DNA of 64,000 bases from Gammaproteobacteria bacterium (GCA_003331625.1 QOPF01000006.1:1-64000), one strand, 5' to 3'. Counted from the first letter of the stretch, positions 25,327 through 34,166 are shown. Notes: generated by a model from the sequence alone, not told the origin. Numbers and translations: made by a program.

Positions 25327-26192
25327 GCACTTGAAATTTTTTTTTGTACGAAACCATCGCTTATATTCCAGCTTGATGCATAAAAATTCGCTGTTTTAAA
25401 TTTGTTTTGAATAAATTCAAAGATAGATGCAGCATGCTCAATTATATCCGCTCGATCCTCAGGAAAATCGTATTCTTTAATTTTTTTTTCTACCGAAGTG
25501 TTCTTTAGAATTTCTCTTATTTCTTTCATTTCTTTATAAGATAAAAAGTCTGCTTCTTTTTTTGAAACTTGAATAATTAGCTTTGCGTTACCCCCAACTC
25601 CAATAATGTTTTGAATTTTACTTGGGCAAATATCTTTTAAAAACTTTTCAAGTTCAATCCAATTTTTTTTCTTATCTATTTTTTTTAATATTCTTACTCC
25701 TCCAAGTTGAAAAGATTTTATTTTTTCTTCTTTATCATCGGCTAAATATATTTCAGTACTTCCTCCACCAACATCCACAACCATGCTTTGATATTTTGAA
25801 TGATTTCTGTAATCAAAGTATTTGAGTAATGTAGCTTCTTCTATGCCGCTTAATATTTCTATTTTTAAACCTAAATCCTTTTTTATTTTTTTAACAATTT
25901 GCTCTTTGTTGGAAAAAGTTCTCATTGCTGATGTAGCAAACAAACCAATTAATTTGGCTTCTTTTTTTTTAGCATGCTTTTTTAGTTTCTTTAAAACCGA
26001 TAAAAATTCTTCATAAGTATTTTCAAGCATTTTCCCTTCATTAAAAGCGTTCGTACCCAATCTTAAGGGGGTTCTTTTAAAAGTATCTAGCTCAAGAAGT
26101 TTTTTATTAATAAGACGATATTGACGATACTTAATAGCATTGGAACCTATGTCAATGCAGGATATTTTTTCTGTAGATTTAGTCATCAGCAA
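25299..26192 (-). CDS. Ppx/GppA family exopolyphosphatase (short form)
   Basis: A 297-residue member of the Ppx/GppA ASKHA fold. CIDIGSNAIKYRQYRL at the N-terminus and VVDVGGGSTEIYLADD in the second half are the two phosphate-binding motifs. It has only the catalytic region of about 300 residues, lacking the extra C-terminal domains of E. coli Ppx (about 510). It directly follows ppk2 (14-base overlap), so release of phosphate from polyphosphate is the likely role, though pppGpp hydrolysis is possible. The exact start among ATGs at 26192 and 26186 is uncertain. Confidence 0.85.
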   Translation of the reverse strand: MLMTKSTEKISCIDIGSNAIKYRQYRLINKKLLELDTFKRTPLRLGTNAFNEGKMLENTYEEFLSVLKKLKKHAKKKEAKLIGLFATSAMRTFSNKEQIVKKIKKDLGLKIEILSGIEEATLLKYFDYRNHSKYQSMVVDVGGGSTEIYLADDKEEKIKSFQLGGVRILKKIDKKKNWIELEKFLKDICPSKIQNIIGVGGNAKLIIQVSKKEADFLSYKEMKEIREILKNTSVEKKIKEYDFPEDRADIIEHAASIFEFIQNKFKTANFYASSWNISDGFVQKKISSAQATSWEAS

Positions 26193-27027
26193 AAACTCTT
26201 AAAGTTTTGTACTGTTGATAAGATAAATTTTCAAATAGAACTTTATTGATTTTGACTTTGTAGTTATTCAAGCCTTCAGACCATATCTTGGGTTTCGGCA
26301 AATTTTTGTCTGGATAATCGAATGAATTAAGGATAAATCTCAAAGCGCTTAATATCGCAACTTTTTTATTGTTGGCGTTCAACACTATCCAAGGTGCTTC
26401 TTCATAGGAAGTTCTTTTAAACATTTGCTCTTTATAAAGAGTGAAGGCGTCCCATTTATCAAGCATCTTGAAATCATTTTCACTGATTTTCCAGTAAACC
26501 AAAGGGCTAGTCGCTCTTTTATCTATTCTTCTTTGTTGGGTATTTTTTTCAATTGACAAATAAAATTTAAAAAACTCAACTCCGTCTTCAATCTGCTTTT
26601 GTTCCCAAGGAATAACATTTTTCATGAAGTAGGTATATTGACGTTTGGAACAATATCCCATGGTTGCCTCTACTAATGCTCTGGTGTACCAAGATCTATC
26701 AAAAAAAACGAGTTCACCAGTTTTTGGTAAATGCTTTTCATACCTTTTAAACCATTTTTTTGACTCTTTTTCAGTTGGCTTGCCTAAAGCAACAAGTTTA
26801 CAGTGATTGGGAATCAGGTATTTAGATAAAACAGAAATACTTCCGGTTTTTCCAGCCGTATCTCTGCCTTCAAAAACAAGGGCAACTTTTCTTTTCGATT
26901 TAATAATCCAATTTTGCAGTTTTAACAATTCAATCAAGAGTTTTCTTTTTTCTTTCTCATACAACTCTTCATTGATTCTTTTGTAATCAGGAATATCAAA
27001 CTCAATCATTAAATGATTGTAATTCAA
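26179..27027 (-). CDS. ppk2: Polyphosphate kinase 2 (PPK2)
   Basis: A 282-residue PPK2-family kinase. Walker A is EGRDTAGKTG (about 53-62, Thr and Thr replacing the more usual Ala and Gly), Walker B is FFDRSWYTRALVE with D110, and the lid has RRIDKRATSPLVYWKISENDF. The family transfers phosphate between polyphosphate and nucleoside di- or monophosphates. It is the first gene of a minus-strand pair with ppx and diverges from the porin, sharing a 130-base control region with Pho-box-like repeats. An ATG six codons in (27009) is an alternative start; neither has a clear Shine-Dalgarno. Confidence 0.9.
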   Translation of the reverse strand: MNYNHLMIEFDIPDYKRINEELYEKEKRKLLIELLKLQNWIIKSKRKVALVFEGRDTAGKTGSISVLSKYLIPNHCKLVALGKPTEKESKKWFKRYEKHLPKTGELVFFDRSWYTRALVEATMGYCSKRQYTYFMKNVIPWEQKQIEDGVEFFKFYLSIEKNTQQRRIDKRATSPLVYWKISENDFKMLDKWDAFTLYKEQMFKRTSYEEAPWIVLNANNKKVAILSALRFILNSFDYPDKNLPKPKIWSEGLNNYKVKINKVLFENLSYQQYKTLRVFADD

Positions 27028-27046
27028 CTAAAAATAAATAATCAAA

Positions 27047-27068
27047 TTGTCACTAAGTTGTCACAAAA
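27047..27068 (+). promoter_or_regulatory. Pho-box-like direct repeat before the porin
   Basis: Two adjacent 11-base units, TTGTCACTAAG and TTGTCACAAAA, repeat TTGTCAC with the exact 11-base period and AT-rich spacers of the PhoB binding consensus (CTGTCAT-4-CTGTCAT). A TAATTT at 27078-27083 sits about ten bases downstream, where a PhoB-activated -10 is expected. It lies between ppk2 and the porin and could serve both. PhoB and PhoR are encoded 2-4 kb away. Confidence 0.75.
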
Positions 27069-27157
27069 ATAATCGAATAATTTACTTTATCTGTATCTAA
27101 ATTGTAATTTTCCTAGTCTAAAGTTCTCTAATTAATAATTCATAAGGAGAACATTTC

Positions 27158-28108
27158 ATGAATAAATTTAAAGCAATATTTGTATCAGCCCTAGTTCTGA
27201 TATCAATGAGTGCAATTTCAGCTCCAAAAGTTTACGGTAAATTAAATCTTGCTGTTAACAATGATGGATCTGACGGTATTAACGAAAAAGAAATAGATCT
27301 TGTGAGTAATGCCTCAAGAATTGGTTTTAAAGGTAAAGTTGACATGAAAAATGGTCTGACTGGAATCTATAAAATTGAATACGAAGTTGACATTACCACT
27401 GACAATACTAAAGGTAAGGCTTTTAACCAAAGAAACTCTTATGTTGGTTTGAAAGGTAACTTTGGTACCTTAAAGTTAGGTACTCACGATACACCTCTTA
27501 AGTTAGCACAGCTTAAAGCGGATCTATTTAACGACCTAAAAGGTGATATTAAAAATATTACTGATGGTGAAAATAGAATAGGTTCTTTCTTCGGATATGA
27601 TTCTCCTGTCTTCGGCGGCGGAGTCAGCATTTCTATTGGTGTTGGTAAAGGTAAAGACGATGAAGTAGCTGGAACTGATTTGGACGGTGAGTTTGGTTCT
27701 AATTTATCAGTATCATTAAAATACGATATCGATGTCATCAAATTTGTGATTGCTACAGAGCAAGGATCTATAAAAGGCTATGACCATAACAGATTAGGTA
27801 TGATGATACCTGCAGGTCCAGTAACTATCGGTCTAATTCATACGACTACTGAATCCACTGTTGGTAATTCAAAAGATTACGATGCAACAACTTTCAGTAT
27901 TGCAGGGAAAGTAGCTGATGGTAAGGGTAAAGTTAAATTTCAGTATGGCACTTCAGACAAGTCAGCTGGCTTAACTCAAACTCAAATTGGTTATGACCAC
28001 AAACTCTTCAAGAAGTTTAAAATCTTTGCATATCACACAATTCGCTCACAAGATGCTGCGAATAGTGATGATGCTCACACTGGTGTAGGTGTAGAGTATA
28101 AATTTTAA
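27158..28108 (+). CDS. Outer-membrane porin (Gram-negative porin family)
   Basis: A 316-residue porin with a 22-residue signal peptide ending SAISA. The mature protein begins KVYGKLNLAVN, has alternating beta-strands throughout, GLTGIYKIEYEVD, NQRNSYVGLKGNFGTLKLGTHDTPL and ends in aromatic Phe (VGVEYKF), the outer-membrane insertion signal. These match the 16-strand trimeric porin family. A strong AAGGAGA precedes the ATG. The Pho-box-like repeat upstream and the neighbouring Pho genes suggest a phosphate-starvation-induced porin analogous to PhoE or OprP, but sequence alone does not establish anion selectivity. Confidence 0.88.
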   Translation: MNKFKAIFVSALVLISMSAISAPKVYGKLNLAVNNDGSDGINEKEIDLVSNASRIGFKGKVDMKNGLTGIYKIEYEVDITTDNTKGKAFNQRNSYVGLKGNFGTLKLGTHDTPLKLAQLKADLFNDLKGDIKNITDGENRIGSFFGYDSPVFGGGVSISIGVGKGKDDEVAGTDLDGEFGSNLSVSLKYDIDVIKFVIATEQGSIKGYDHNRLGMMIPAGPVTIGLIHTTTESTVGNSKDYDATTFSIAGKVADGKGKVKFQYGTSDKSAGLTQTQIGYDHKLFKKFKIFAYHTIRSQDAANSDDAHTGVGVEYKF

Positions 28109-28140
28109 TCATCTCTCTTTATAAGGTTAAAATAAAGAGT

Positions 28141-28174
28141 AGGGCCTGATCAGAAGTGGTTGGGCCCTTTTTTT
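28141..28174 (+). terminator. Rho-independent terminator after the porin
   Basis: AGGGCC (28141-28146) pairs with GGCCCT (28163-28168) around a 16-base loop, and the downstream arm runs into seven T residues. It lies 32 bases after the porin stop and separates porin transcription from the aquaporin unit. Confidence 0.75.
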
Positions 28175-28275
28175 AAATGAAAAGGCTATAAGTAGCTATC
28201 AGAATTAAGAAATTACTCCAGGCTAGAAATGACCCAAAGAAAATTGTTGAAAATACTTTTTTTACTCTTAATTCC

Positions 28276-28308
28276 ATGTGTCAATTATGTGACATATATG
28301 TGTCATAA
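28276..28308 (+). promoter_or_regulatory. Triple Pho-box-like repeat before the aquaporin-arsC pair
   Basis: Three consecutive 11-base units, ATGTGTCAATT, ATGTGACATAT and ATGTGTCATAA, share TGTGNCA in the same phase, the hallmark of tandem PhoB half-sites. AATAAT at 28315-28320 is a possible -10. The last two units also form TGACA/TGTCA dyad symmetry, so an ArsR-like operator cannot be excluded, but no arsR is present. The rest of the 261-base gap from 28109 holds the porin terminator and AT-rich sequence with nothing else recognised. Confidence 0.65.
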
Positions 28309-28369
28309 ACAAGGAATAATTGTGAATTTTTATATTAAATTCTAATAAAAAGAATATTTATAAGACTTA

Positions 28370-29014
28370 ATGGAAATAAAAAAATACATTGCTGAATTCT
28401 TAGGAACCTTTTTTTTAGTGGCTACAGTAATAGGTTCTGGGATTATGGGTGAGAATTTATCAGCTGGTAATACAGCTATTGCTTTATTAGGCAATACTAT
28501 AGCTACAGGAGCAATTTTGTATGTAATTATCAAATCTTTTGAGGGTGTATCTGGAGCTCATTTCAACCCAATAGTCTCAATCGTTTTTTATTTCTTAGAT
28601 GAAATCAGTTTAAAAGATTTGATTTCATATTTAATTATTCAGTTTATTGCCGGAATATTGGCAGTTTTTTTAATACATTTTATATTTGAATTAAGTTTGC
28701 TTCAGACTGCATCTAATTCCAGGATTGGTATCTCCAAACTTGTAAGTGAAATAATTGCTTCCTATGGATTGATATTAACTATTTTAATGGTTAGAGAAAG
28801 TAATAAGTCGAATGTTGCTATTGCCGTTGCTTTATTCATTACTGCCGGATATTGGTTTACGTCCTCTACATCATTTGCAAATCCAGCAGTAACTTTAGCA
28901 AGAACATTTACCGATACTTTTACTGGGATTTCTCCAGATTCGCTTGTTTATTTTTTTACAGGTCAGTTGATTGGACTATTTTTAGCTTTATTTACCTATA
29001 AATTATTAAAGTGA
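28370..29014 (+). CDS. MIP family channel (aquaporin/AqpS-like)
   Basis: A 214-residue major-intrinsic-protein channel with six hydrophobic helices. The two half-helix loops are seen as GAHFNPIVS (NPI instead of NPA) and FANPAVTLARTFTD. The opening YIAEFLGTFFLVATVIGSGIM is close to MIP proteins found in arsenic operons. Its stop overlaps the GTG start of an arsenate reductase, the arrangement of Sinorhizobium AqpS, where the channel releases arsenite produced by ArsC. No Shine-Dalgarno is evident. Glycerol or other neutral solute passage is an alternative, but the coupling to arsC favours arsenite. Confidence 0.85.
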   Translation: MEIKKYIAEFLGTFFLVATVIGSGIMGENLSAGNTAIALLGNTIATGAILYVIIKSFEGVSGAHFNPIVSIVFYFLDEISLKDLISYLIIQFIAGILAVFLIHFIFELSLLQTASNSRIGISKLVSEIIASYGLILTILMVRESNKSNVAIAVALFITAGYWFTSSTSFANPAVTLARTFTDTFTGISPDSLVYFFTGQLIGLFLALFTYKLLK

Positions 29015-29430
29015 GAGATTCAGAAAAAATATTGTTTTTGTGTACAGGCAATTCTTGTCGATCTCAAATGGCAGAAGGTATTGCCAATAAATTTACTTGT
29101 TTTAAAGCTTTTTCAGCCGGTACCAGAAAATCTAGTCTAAATCCATATGCTGTAAAAGTTATGTCAGAAATAAAAATTGATATTACTAATCAATTTTCTA
29201 AAACAATTGCTGAATTAGAGGAACAAGATTTTAAATACGTCTTTACTTTGTGCTCAGATGCTGAGGAGAATTGTCCAGTTTTTTTGCAAGGAAAGACCAT
29301 TCACATTGCTTTTGAAGATCCTCCAAAACTTGCAGAAAATATTGAGGATGAAATACAAATTTTAAATATATACAGAAAAGTTCGAGATGAAATTCTTGAC
29401 TGCATCCTTAACATTAGTAATTACATTTAA
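29011..29430 (+). CDS. arsC: Arsenate reductase, thioredoxin-coupled LMW-phosphatase type
   Basis: A 139-residue protein starting at GTG, overlapping the aquaporin stop (GTGA). The P-loop FLCTGNSCRSQMAEG carries nucleophile C11, and TLCSDAEENCP supplies C81 and C88, the redox triad of thioredoxin-coupled ArsC. Those extra cysteines distinguish it from ordinary low-molecular-weight tyrosine phosphatases. It reduces arsenate to arsenite, which the adjacent channel could release. Its placement between a Pho-box-like element and pstS suggests arsenate detoxification is expressed when phosphate uptake is induced; this is inference. Confidence 0.88.
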   Translation: MRDSEKILFLCTGNSCRSQMAEGIANKFTCFKAFSAGTRKSSLNPYAVKVMSEIKIDITNQFSKTIAELEEQDFKYVFTLCSDAEENCPVFLQGKTIHIAFEDPPKLAENIEDEIQILNIYRKVRDEILDCILNISNYI

Positions 29431-29526
29431 TTTTTTTCTAGAAGTTGCTAATGATTTTTCAGCAACGTAACAGATATGCCACAAACAAACACTATTATTA
29501 TTTAGTATTTTTTTGGAGTAAATATA

Positions 29527-30576
29527 ATGAATAAATCTATATCAATAATTGCAGCTTTAATTGTGATGGCATCTATGTCTTTCACTGCAAGCGCTGCAAG
29601 GGATACTATTAAAATTGTTGGATCCTCAACAGTTTATCCTTTCGCTACTGTAGTAGCTGAAAGATTCGGTAAATCCACTAAATTCAATACGCCTGTTATT
29701 GAATCTACTGGTTCTGGCGGTGGTTTGAAACTATTTTGCAAAGGTATTGGGGTTCAACATCCTGATATTACAAATGCATCAAGAAGAATCAAACAAAAAG
29801 AAATTGATCTTTGTGCGAAAGCAGGAATCAAGGACATCATTGAAATTAAAATTGGTTATGATGGAATTGTAGTTGCTAACTCAAAACGAGGTGACACTTT
29901 AAGCTTAACTAAGAGACAAATTTTCTTAGCTTTAGCTCCTGAGATTCCTCACCCTAACGGTGCTAAACAATTGATTAAAAATCCTAACAAAACTTGGCGT
30001 GATGTTGATAAATCTTTACCAAACATTGCAATTGAAGTGTTAGGCCCACCACCAACTTCTGGTACAAGAGATGCTTTTGGAGAACTTGCAATGGAAGGTG
30101 GATGCAAAACTTTCAAATGGCTTAAAGACATCAAAAAAGAAAACAAAAAGCGTTACAAAGCAATTTGTCGCTCTGTTAGAGAAGATGGTCCTTACATTGA
30201 GGCTGGTGAAAACGATAACTTGATTGTGCAAAAATTAAATGCCAATCCAAAAGCAGTAGGAGTATTCGGTTACAGTTTCTTGGTAGAGAATTCGGATTCG
30301 ATTCAAGGTTCTTTTGTTGATGGCGTATTGCCGACTTTTCAAAACATTGCTAATGGTGATTATGGAGTTTCCAGATCTTTATACTTTTATGTGAAAAAAG
30401 ATCACATTGGAACAATTCCAGGAATGAAAGAATATCTGAGAGAATTTACTGCTGACAAAACTATTGGTCAAGATGGATATTTAACTGAAAAGGGACTTAT
30501 TCCAATGCCTAGTAGCGAATACAAACAATTCAGATCAGCAGCTAGAAAACTCACTAATTTTAAAGGACTTAATTAA
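29527..30576 (+). CDS. pstS: Phosphate-binding protein PstS
   Basis: A 349-residue periplasmic solute-binding protein with a signal peptide ending SFTASA. The phosphate-site motifs are IVGSSTVYPFATVVAERF and STGSGGGLKLFCKG; later PPPTSGTRDAFGELA supplies the second phosphate-binding loop. It is the high-affinity receptor for PstCAB. A TTGGAG precedes the ATG. It opens the pst cluster, with a hairpin terminator after it, so it is probably made in excess over the membrane genes. No strong forward Pho box was found in the 96-base upstream gap. Confidence 0.93.
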   Translation: MNKSISIIAALIVMASMSFTASAARDTIKIVGSSTVYPFATVVAERFGKSTKFNTPVIESTGSGGGLKLFCKGIGVQHPDITNASRRIKQKEIDLCAKAGIKDIIEIKIGYDGIVVANSKRGDTLSLTKRQIFLALAPEIPHPNGAKQLIKNPNKTWRDVDKSLPNIAIEVLGPPPTSGTRDAFGELAMEGGCKTFKWLKDIKKENKKRYKAICRSVREDGPYIEAGENDNLIVQKLNANPKAVGVFGYSFLVENSDSIQGSFVDGVLPTFQNIANGDYGVSRSLYFYVKKDHIGTIPGMKEYLREFTADKTIGQDGYLTEKGLIPMPSSEYKQFRSAARKLTNFKGLN

Positions 30577-30620
30577 GCTGCAATTTTATCCCCCCCCTGG
30601 ATAACAGTAGTTTAAAATGG

Positions 30621-30659
30621 ACGAGGGTAATTTGAAAAAATTATCCTCGTTTTCTTTTT
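30621..30659 (+). terminator. Terminator/attenuator between pstS and pstC
   Basis: ACGAGGGTAATT (30621-30632) pairs with AATTATCCTCGT (30639-30650; one G-T pair) around a short A-rich loop, followed by TTTCTTTTT. It lies only eight bases before pstC, so partial read-through would give high pstS and lower pstCAB expression. Confidence 0.75.
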
Positions 30660-30666
30660 AATTGAA

Positions 30667-32043
30667 ATGTCATTTTATTTTTTTCTTTTAGTAATAATTA
30701 TTCTTGGCTTAGGATCTTATTACTTTGGAAGATCTAAAGCTTTAGCATTAAAACAAAACGATGTCATACATTCTTTACCAAAATATTATGGTTACTATGC
30801 ACTAGTATGGTTTGCAACTCCCGCCTTAATTATAGTTTCATTATGGCTAATTTTTTCTGAAGGAATTGTAACCAATCAAGTTATCAACACTTTGCCAGAT
30901 AATATTAAAACTCTGCCTACCAATGAACTTACACTAATCCTAAACGATATAAAGAACAAAGCTGCTGGAAATTTGGTAGCTGGAGAATCTTTTGCAGGGT
31001 TTGAATTGGTTGCGGAAAGATATAATTCTTATTCAGAAATAGCTAAGAATATAATAATTTACTCAAGTATTGTACTTGGCCTTATTTCTTTTGTTTATGC
31101 TTATATATCTATTTCTGGAAAGCTACGTGCGAGAAATAGGATTGAAAGCATAGTAAGCAGGATTCTTTTGGTTTCTGCTTCAATTGCGATATTTGCTACT
31201 GCTGGAATATTACTATCTGTTCTATTTGAGGCAATTAGATTTTTTCAAATTATTAGTTTTGACGATTTTATATTTGGACTTACCTGGAGTCCTCAAATGG
31301 CCATTAGAGAAGATCAAGTTGGATCATCTGGTCTCTTTGGAGCAATACCGTTATTCTTGGGAACTGGCTTAATTTCGCTTATCTCTCTTACTGTTGCAGT
31401 GCCTGTTGGATTAATGACGGCCATATATTTATCTGAGTACGCCCCATCAAGAGTGCGTGCAGTCACCAAGCCCATGCTAGAAGTATTATCTGGAATACCA
31501 ACTGTGGTTTATGGCTTTTTTGCTGCAATTACCCTTGCCCCCTTCATTAGAGATTTTGGAGAAACGTTAGGGCTGAACATTGCCTCTGAAAGTGCACTCG
31601 GCGTAGGACTAGTGATGGGTATCATGATCATACCGCTCGTCTCTTCTTTATCAGATGATGTAATTTCGGCAGTACCTCAAGCAATGCGAGAAGGCTCTTA
31701 TGGTTTAGGCGCAACTAAATCAGAGACTATTAAAAGAGTTATTATACCTGCTGCCTTACCTGGGATTGTGGGTGGAATTCTTCTTGCTGCATCAAGGGCA
31801 ATAGGAGAGACCATGATTGTAGTTATGGCAGCGGGTCTTTCAGCAAGGCTATCAATAAACCCGTTAGATGCAGTTACTACTGTAACAGTTCAAATTGTCA
31901 CACTCTTAGTTGGCGATCAAGAATTTGATAGTCCGAAAACTCTCGCAGCCTTTGCATTGGGATTAACCCTTTTTGTTGTTACGCTAATACTTAATTTTTA
32001 TGCTTTAAGGATTGTTAGAAAATATAGGGAACAATATGAATAA
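30667..32043 (+). CDS. pstC: Phosphate ABC transporter permease PstC (long form)
   Basis: A 458-residue permease, about 140 residues longer than E. coli PstC. The C-terminal half is the transporter core: LFGAIPLFLGTGLISLISL, YLSEYAPSRVRAVTKPMLEVLSGIPTVVYGFF, and the EAA-type loop SYGLGATKSETIKRVIIPAALPGIVGG. The N-terminal extension has two or three extra helices and a hydrophilic segment (about 70-120) probably in the periplasm. Such long PstC forms occur in marine Proteobacteria. It partners with PstA and PstB; its stop overlaps pstA by eight bases. Confidence 0.92.
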   Translation: MSFYFFLLVIIILGLGSYYFGRSKALALKQNDVIHSLPKYYGYYALVWFATPALIIVSLWLIFSEGIVTNQVINTLPDNIKTLPTNELTLILNDIKNKAAGNLVAGESFAGFELVAERYNSYSEIAKNIIIYSSIVLGLISFVYAYISISGKLRARNRIESIVSRILLVSASIAIFATAGILLSVLFEAIRFFQIISFDDFIFGLTWSPQMAIREDQVGSSGLFGAIPLFLGTGLISLISLTVAVPVGLMTAIYLSEYAPSRVRAVTKPMLEVLSGIPTVVYGFFAAITLAPFIRDFGETLGLNIASESALGVGLVMGIMIIPLVSSLSDDVISAVPQAMREGSYGLGATKSETIKRVIIPAALPGIVGGILLAASRAIGETMIVVMAAGLSARLSINPLDAVTTVTVQIVTLLVGDQEFDSPKTLAAFALGLTLFVVTLILNFYALRIVRKYREQYE

Positions 32044-33334
32044 CTCACTATCTAACTCGAGTAGTATTACTGAAATAGTAAATAAAGGACTAAAAAAACG
32101 TTACAGATCCGAATTTATGTTTAGACTTTATGGGATCACTTCAATTCTTTTTGCTGCTGCTTTTTTAATTGTATTTTTTAGCAGTATTATTGATAAAGGA
32201 TACAGTGCGTTTACTCAAGGTGAATTAAATATTTCAATTTATCTAGATCCAGAAATAATTGATCCCGATAACACTCGTGATGAAGAAGAAATTAGGTACG
32301 CAAATTACGATAAATTAGTCTTTGAATCGCTTAAAAATTTCTTTCCCAGTGTCTCCTCAAGAAAGGAAAGAAAAGAGCTAAAAGCTTTGGTAAGTAATGG
32401 AACTTCATTAAGAATTCAATCTTTGGTATTAGATGATATGAGTTTAATTGGTAAGACCTTAGATCTTTCAGTCAAGCTAGATAGCGACATAGATATGTTT
32501 TTAAAAGGAAACATAGATATTTCCTTAGATGAATCTCAAAGGAAGATTTCAGATAATCAAGTTAAATGGACAAATGAACTAAAAACAAAAGGGTTGATTA
32601 GTCAAAAATTTAATTCGACCTTATTTTCAGCCGGCGATTCAAGAGAGCCGGAACAAGCTGGAGTCCTAGGTGCTTTGATTGGTTCTTTCTTTATGCTTTT
32701 AATTACCTTTATTGTTGCTTTCCCTTTAGGAGTTGCTGCAGCAATCTATCTAGAAGAGTTTGCTCCAAAAAACAGGTTTACAGATTTTGTTGAAGTGAAT
32801 ATTAATAATTTAGCAGCTGTTCCATCAATTATTTATGGTCTTTTAGGTTTAGCAGTATTTATTAATTTTTTTGGCATGCCAAGATCAGCTCCATTGGTAG
32901 GAGGATTAGTTTTAGCTTTAATGACTTTTCCTGTGATCATCATAGCTTCTAGAGCAGCATTACAATCTGTTCCACCAAGTATTACCGATGCGGCACTTGG
33001 TGTTGGGGCGTCAAAAATTCAAACAATATTTGATCATGTCTTTCCTTTAGCTTTGCCAGGTATGCTTACTGGGTCCATTATTGGCATGGCAAGGGCTTTA
33101 GGCGAATCCGCACCATTATTGATGATTGGTATGGTTGCTTTTGTGGTGGATATTCCAGGCACACCCTTGGATGCATCTGCTGCCTTACCCGTTCAAGTTT
33201 ATCTTTGGGCTGATGCCCCTGAAAGAGGTTTTGTAGAAAGAACTTCAGCGGCAATTTTAGTTTTGCTATTCTTTTTGTTAGTTATGAATTCGACCGCGAT
33301 ATGGTTAAGAAATAAATTTGAAATAAAATGGTAG
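32036..33334 (+). CDS. pstA: Phosphate ABC transporter permease PstA (DUF3333 form)
   Basis: A 432-residue permease. The N-terminal [17 protein letters not shown]... region through about residue 200 corresponds to the DUF3333 extension: a membrane helix then a large periplasmic segment. The core follows with [45 protein letters not shown] and [29 protein letters not shown]. The ATG at 32036 was chosen because AGGGAA sits just upstream and it overlaps pstC by only eight bases. PstB follows seven bases after the stop. Confidence 0.92.
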   Translation: MNNSLSNSSSITEIVNKGLKKRYRSEFMFRLYGITSILFAAAFLIVFFSSIIDKGYSAFTQGELNISIYLDPEIIDPDNTRDEEEIRYANYDKLVFESLKNFFPSVSSRKERKELKALVSNGTSLRIQSLVLDDMSLIGKTLDLSVKLDSDIDMFLKGNIDISLDESQRKISDNQVKWTNELKTKGLISQKFNSTLFSAGDSREPEQAGVLGALIGSFFMLLITFIVAFPLGVAAAIYLEEFAPKNRFTDFVEVNINNLAAVPSIIYGLLGLAVFINFFGMPRSAPLVGGLVLALMTFPVIIIASRAALQSVPPSITDAALGVGASKIQTIFDHVFPLALPGMLTGSIIGMARALGESAPLLMIGMVAFVVDIPGTPLDASAALPVQVYLWADAPERGFVERTSAAILVLLFFLLVMNSTAIWLRNKFEIKW

Positions 33335-33341
33335 GTTTTTA

Positions 33342-34166
33342 ATGAAAAATAATGAGTTGATTACTCTTCCCGATGATTTTTTAACTATCGGAGACACTAC
33401 AACCCCTAATGAAAAAATAATGGAGTCTCAAGATTGCTGTGTTTTTTACGACGAAGCACAAGCATTGAGAAACATAAATCTTGAAGTCGGCAAGAAAGAA
33501 GTTCTATCGTTAATAGGTCCTTCAGGTTGCGGGAAATCAACTTTCATTAGATGTCTTAATAGACTAAATGACACAATCGATTCAGCAAAAGTAACTGGAA
33601 AGATTACTCTAGAAGGTCAGGACATTTATAACAGCGATATGGATGTTGTTCTATTGAGAGCAAGAGTAGGAATGGTTTTTCAAAAGCCGAATCCTTTTCC
33701 TAAATCCGTTTATGAAAATGTAGCTTACGGACCAAGAATTCATGGTATCAGCGAATCAAAAGCAGATATGGATGAGATAGTTGAAACTTCTTTATCAAGA
33801 GCAGGTTTGTGGGATGAGGTCAAAGATAGATTAAATACTTCAGGTACAGCTTTATCCGGAGGTCAACAACAAAGACTCTGTATTGCAAGAGCAATAGCAG
33901 TTCGACCCGATGTTATCTTAATGGATGAGCCATGTTCAGCTTTAGACCCAATTGCTACAGATAGAATTGAAGACTTGATAAGCGAATTAAAAGAAAACTA
34001 TGCAATTGTAATAGTTACGCATTCTATGAGCCAAGCTTCAAGAGTTTCGCAAAGAGCAGCTTATTTTCATTTAGGTCACTTGGTTGAGACTGATACAACC
34101 GAAAAAATATTTGGCGACCCAGATCACGAACTTACTCAAAACTATATCAAAGGCAGGATAGGATAA
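33342..34166 (+). CDS. pstB: Phosphate ABC transporter ATP-binding protein PstB
   Basis: A 274-residue ABC ATPase. It has Walker [10 protein letters not shown] (59-67), [10 protein letters not shown], the Q-loop [16 protein letters not shown] (the NPFP is diagnostic for PstB), signature [16 protein letters not shown], Walker [14 protein letters not shown], and switch His in VTHSMSQA. The first 27 residues are an unusual acidic lead. It energises phosphate import with PstC and PstA. The expected phoU does not follow; instead its last 25 bases overlap the convergent prepilin peptidase gene. Confidence 0.95.
   Translation: MKNNELITLPDDFLTIGDTTTPNEKIMESQDCCVFYDEAQALRNINLEVGKKEVLSLIGPSGCGKSTFIRCLNRLNDTIDSAKVTGKITLEGQDIYNSDMDVVLLRARVGMVFQKPNPFPKSVYENVAYGPRIHGISESKADMDEIVETSLSRAGLWDEVKDRLNTSGTALSGGQQQRLCIARAIAVRPDVILMDEPCSALDPIATDRIEDLISELKENYAIVIVTHSMSQASRVSQRAAYFHLGHLVETDTTEKIFGDPDHELTQNYIKGRIG

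Noticed and set aside
29011-29430. Ordinary low-molecular-weight tyrosine phosphatase
   Set aside because: The extra TLCSDAEENC cysteines and the aquaporin partner indicate thioredoxin-coupled arsenate reductase.
29467-29489. Pho box before pstS in reverse orientation (CTGTTAC and TTGTGGC on the minus strand)
   Set aside because: One half-site is reasonable but the second is poor and the orientation is opposite to the gene; not listed as a feature.
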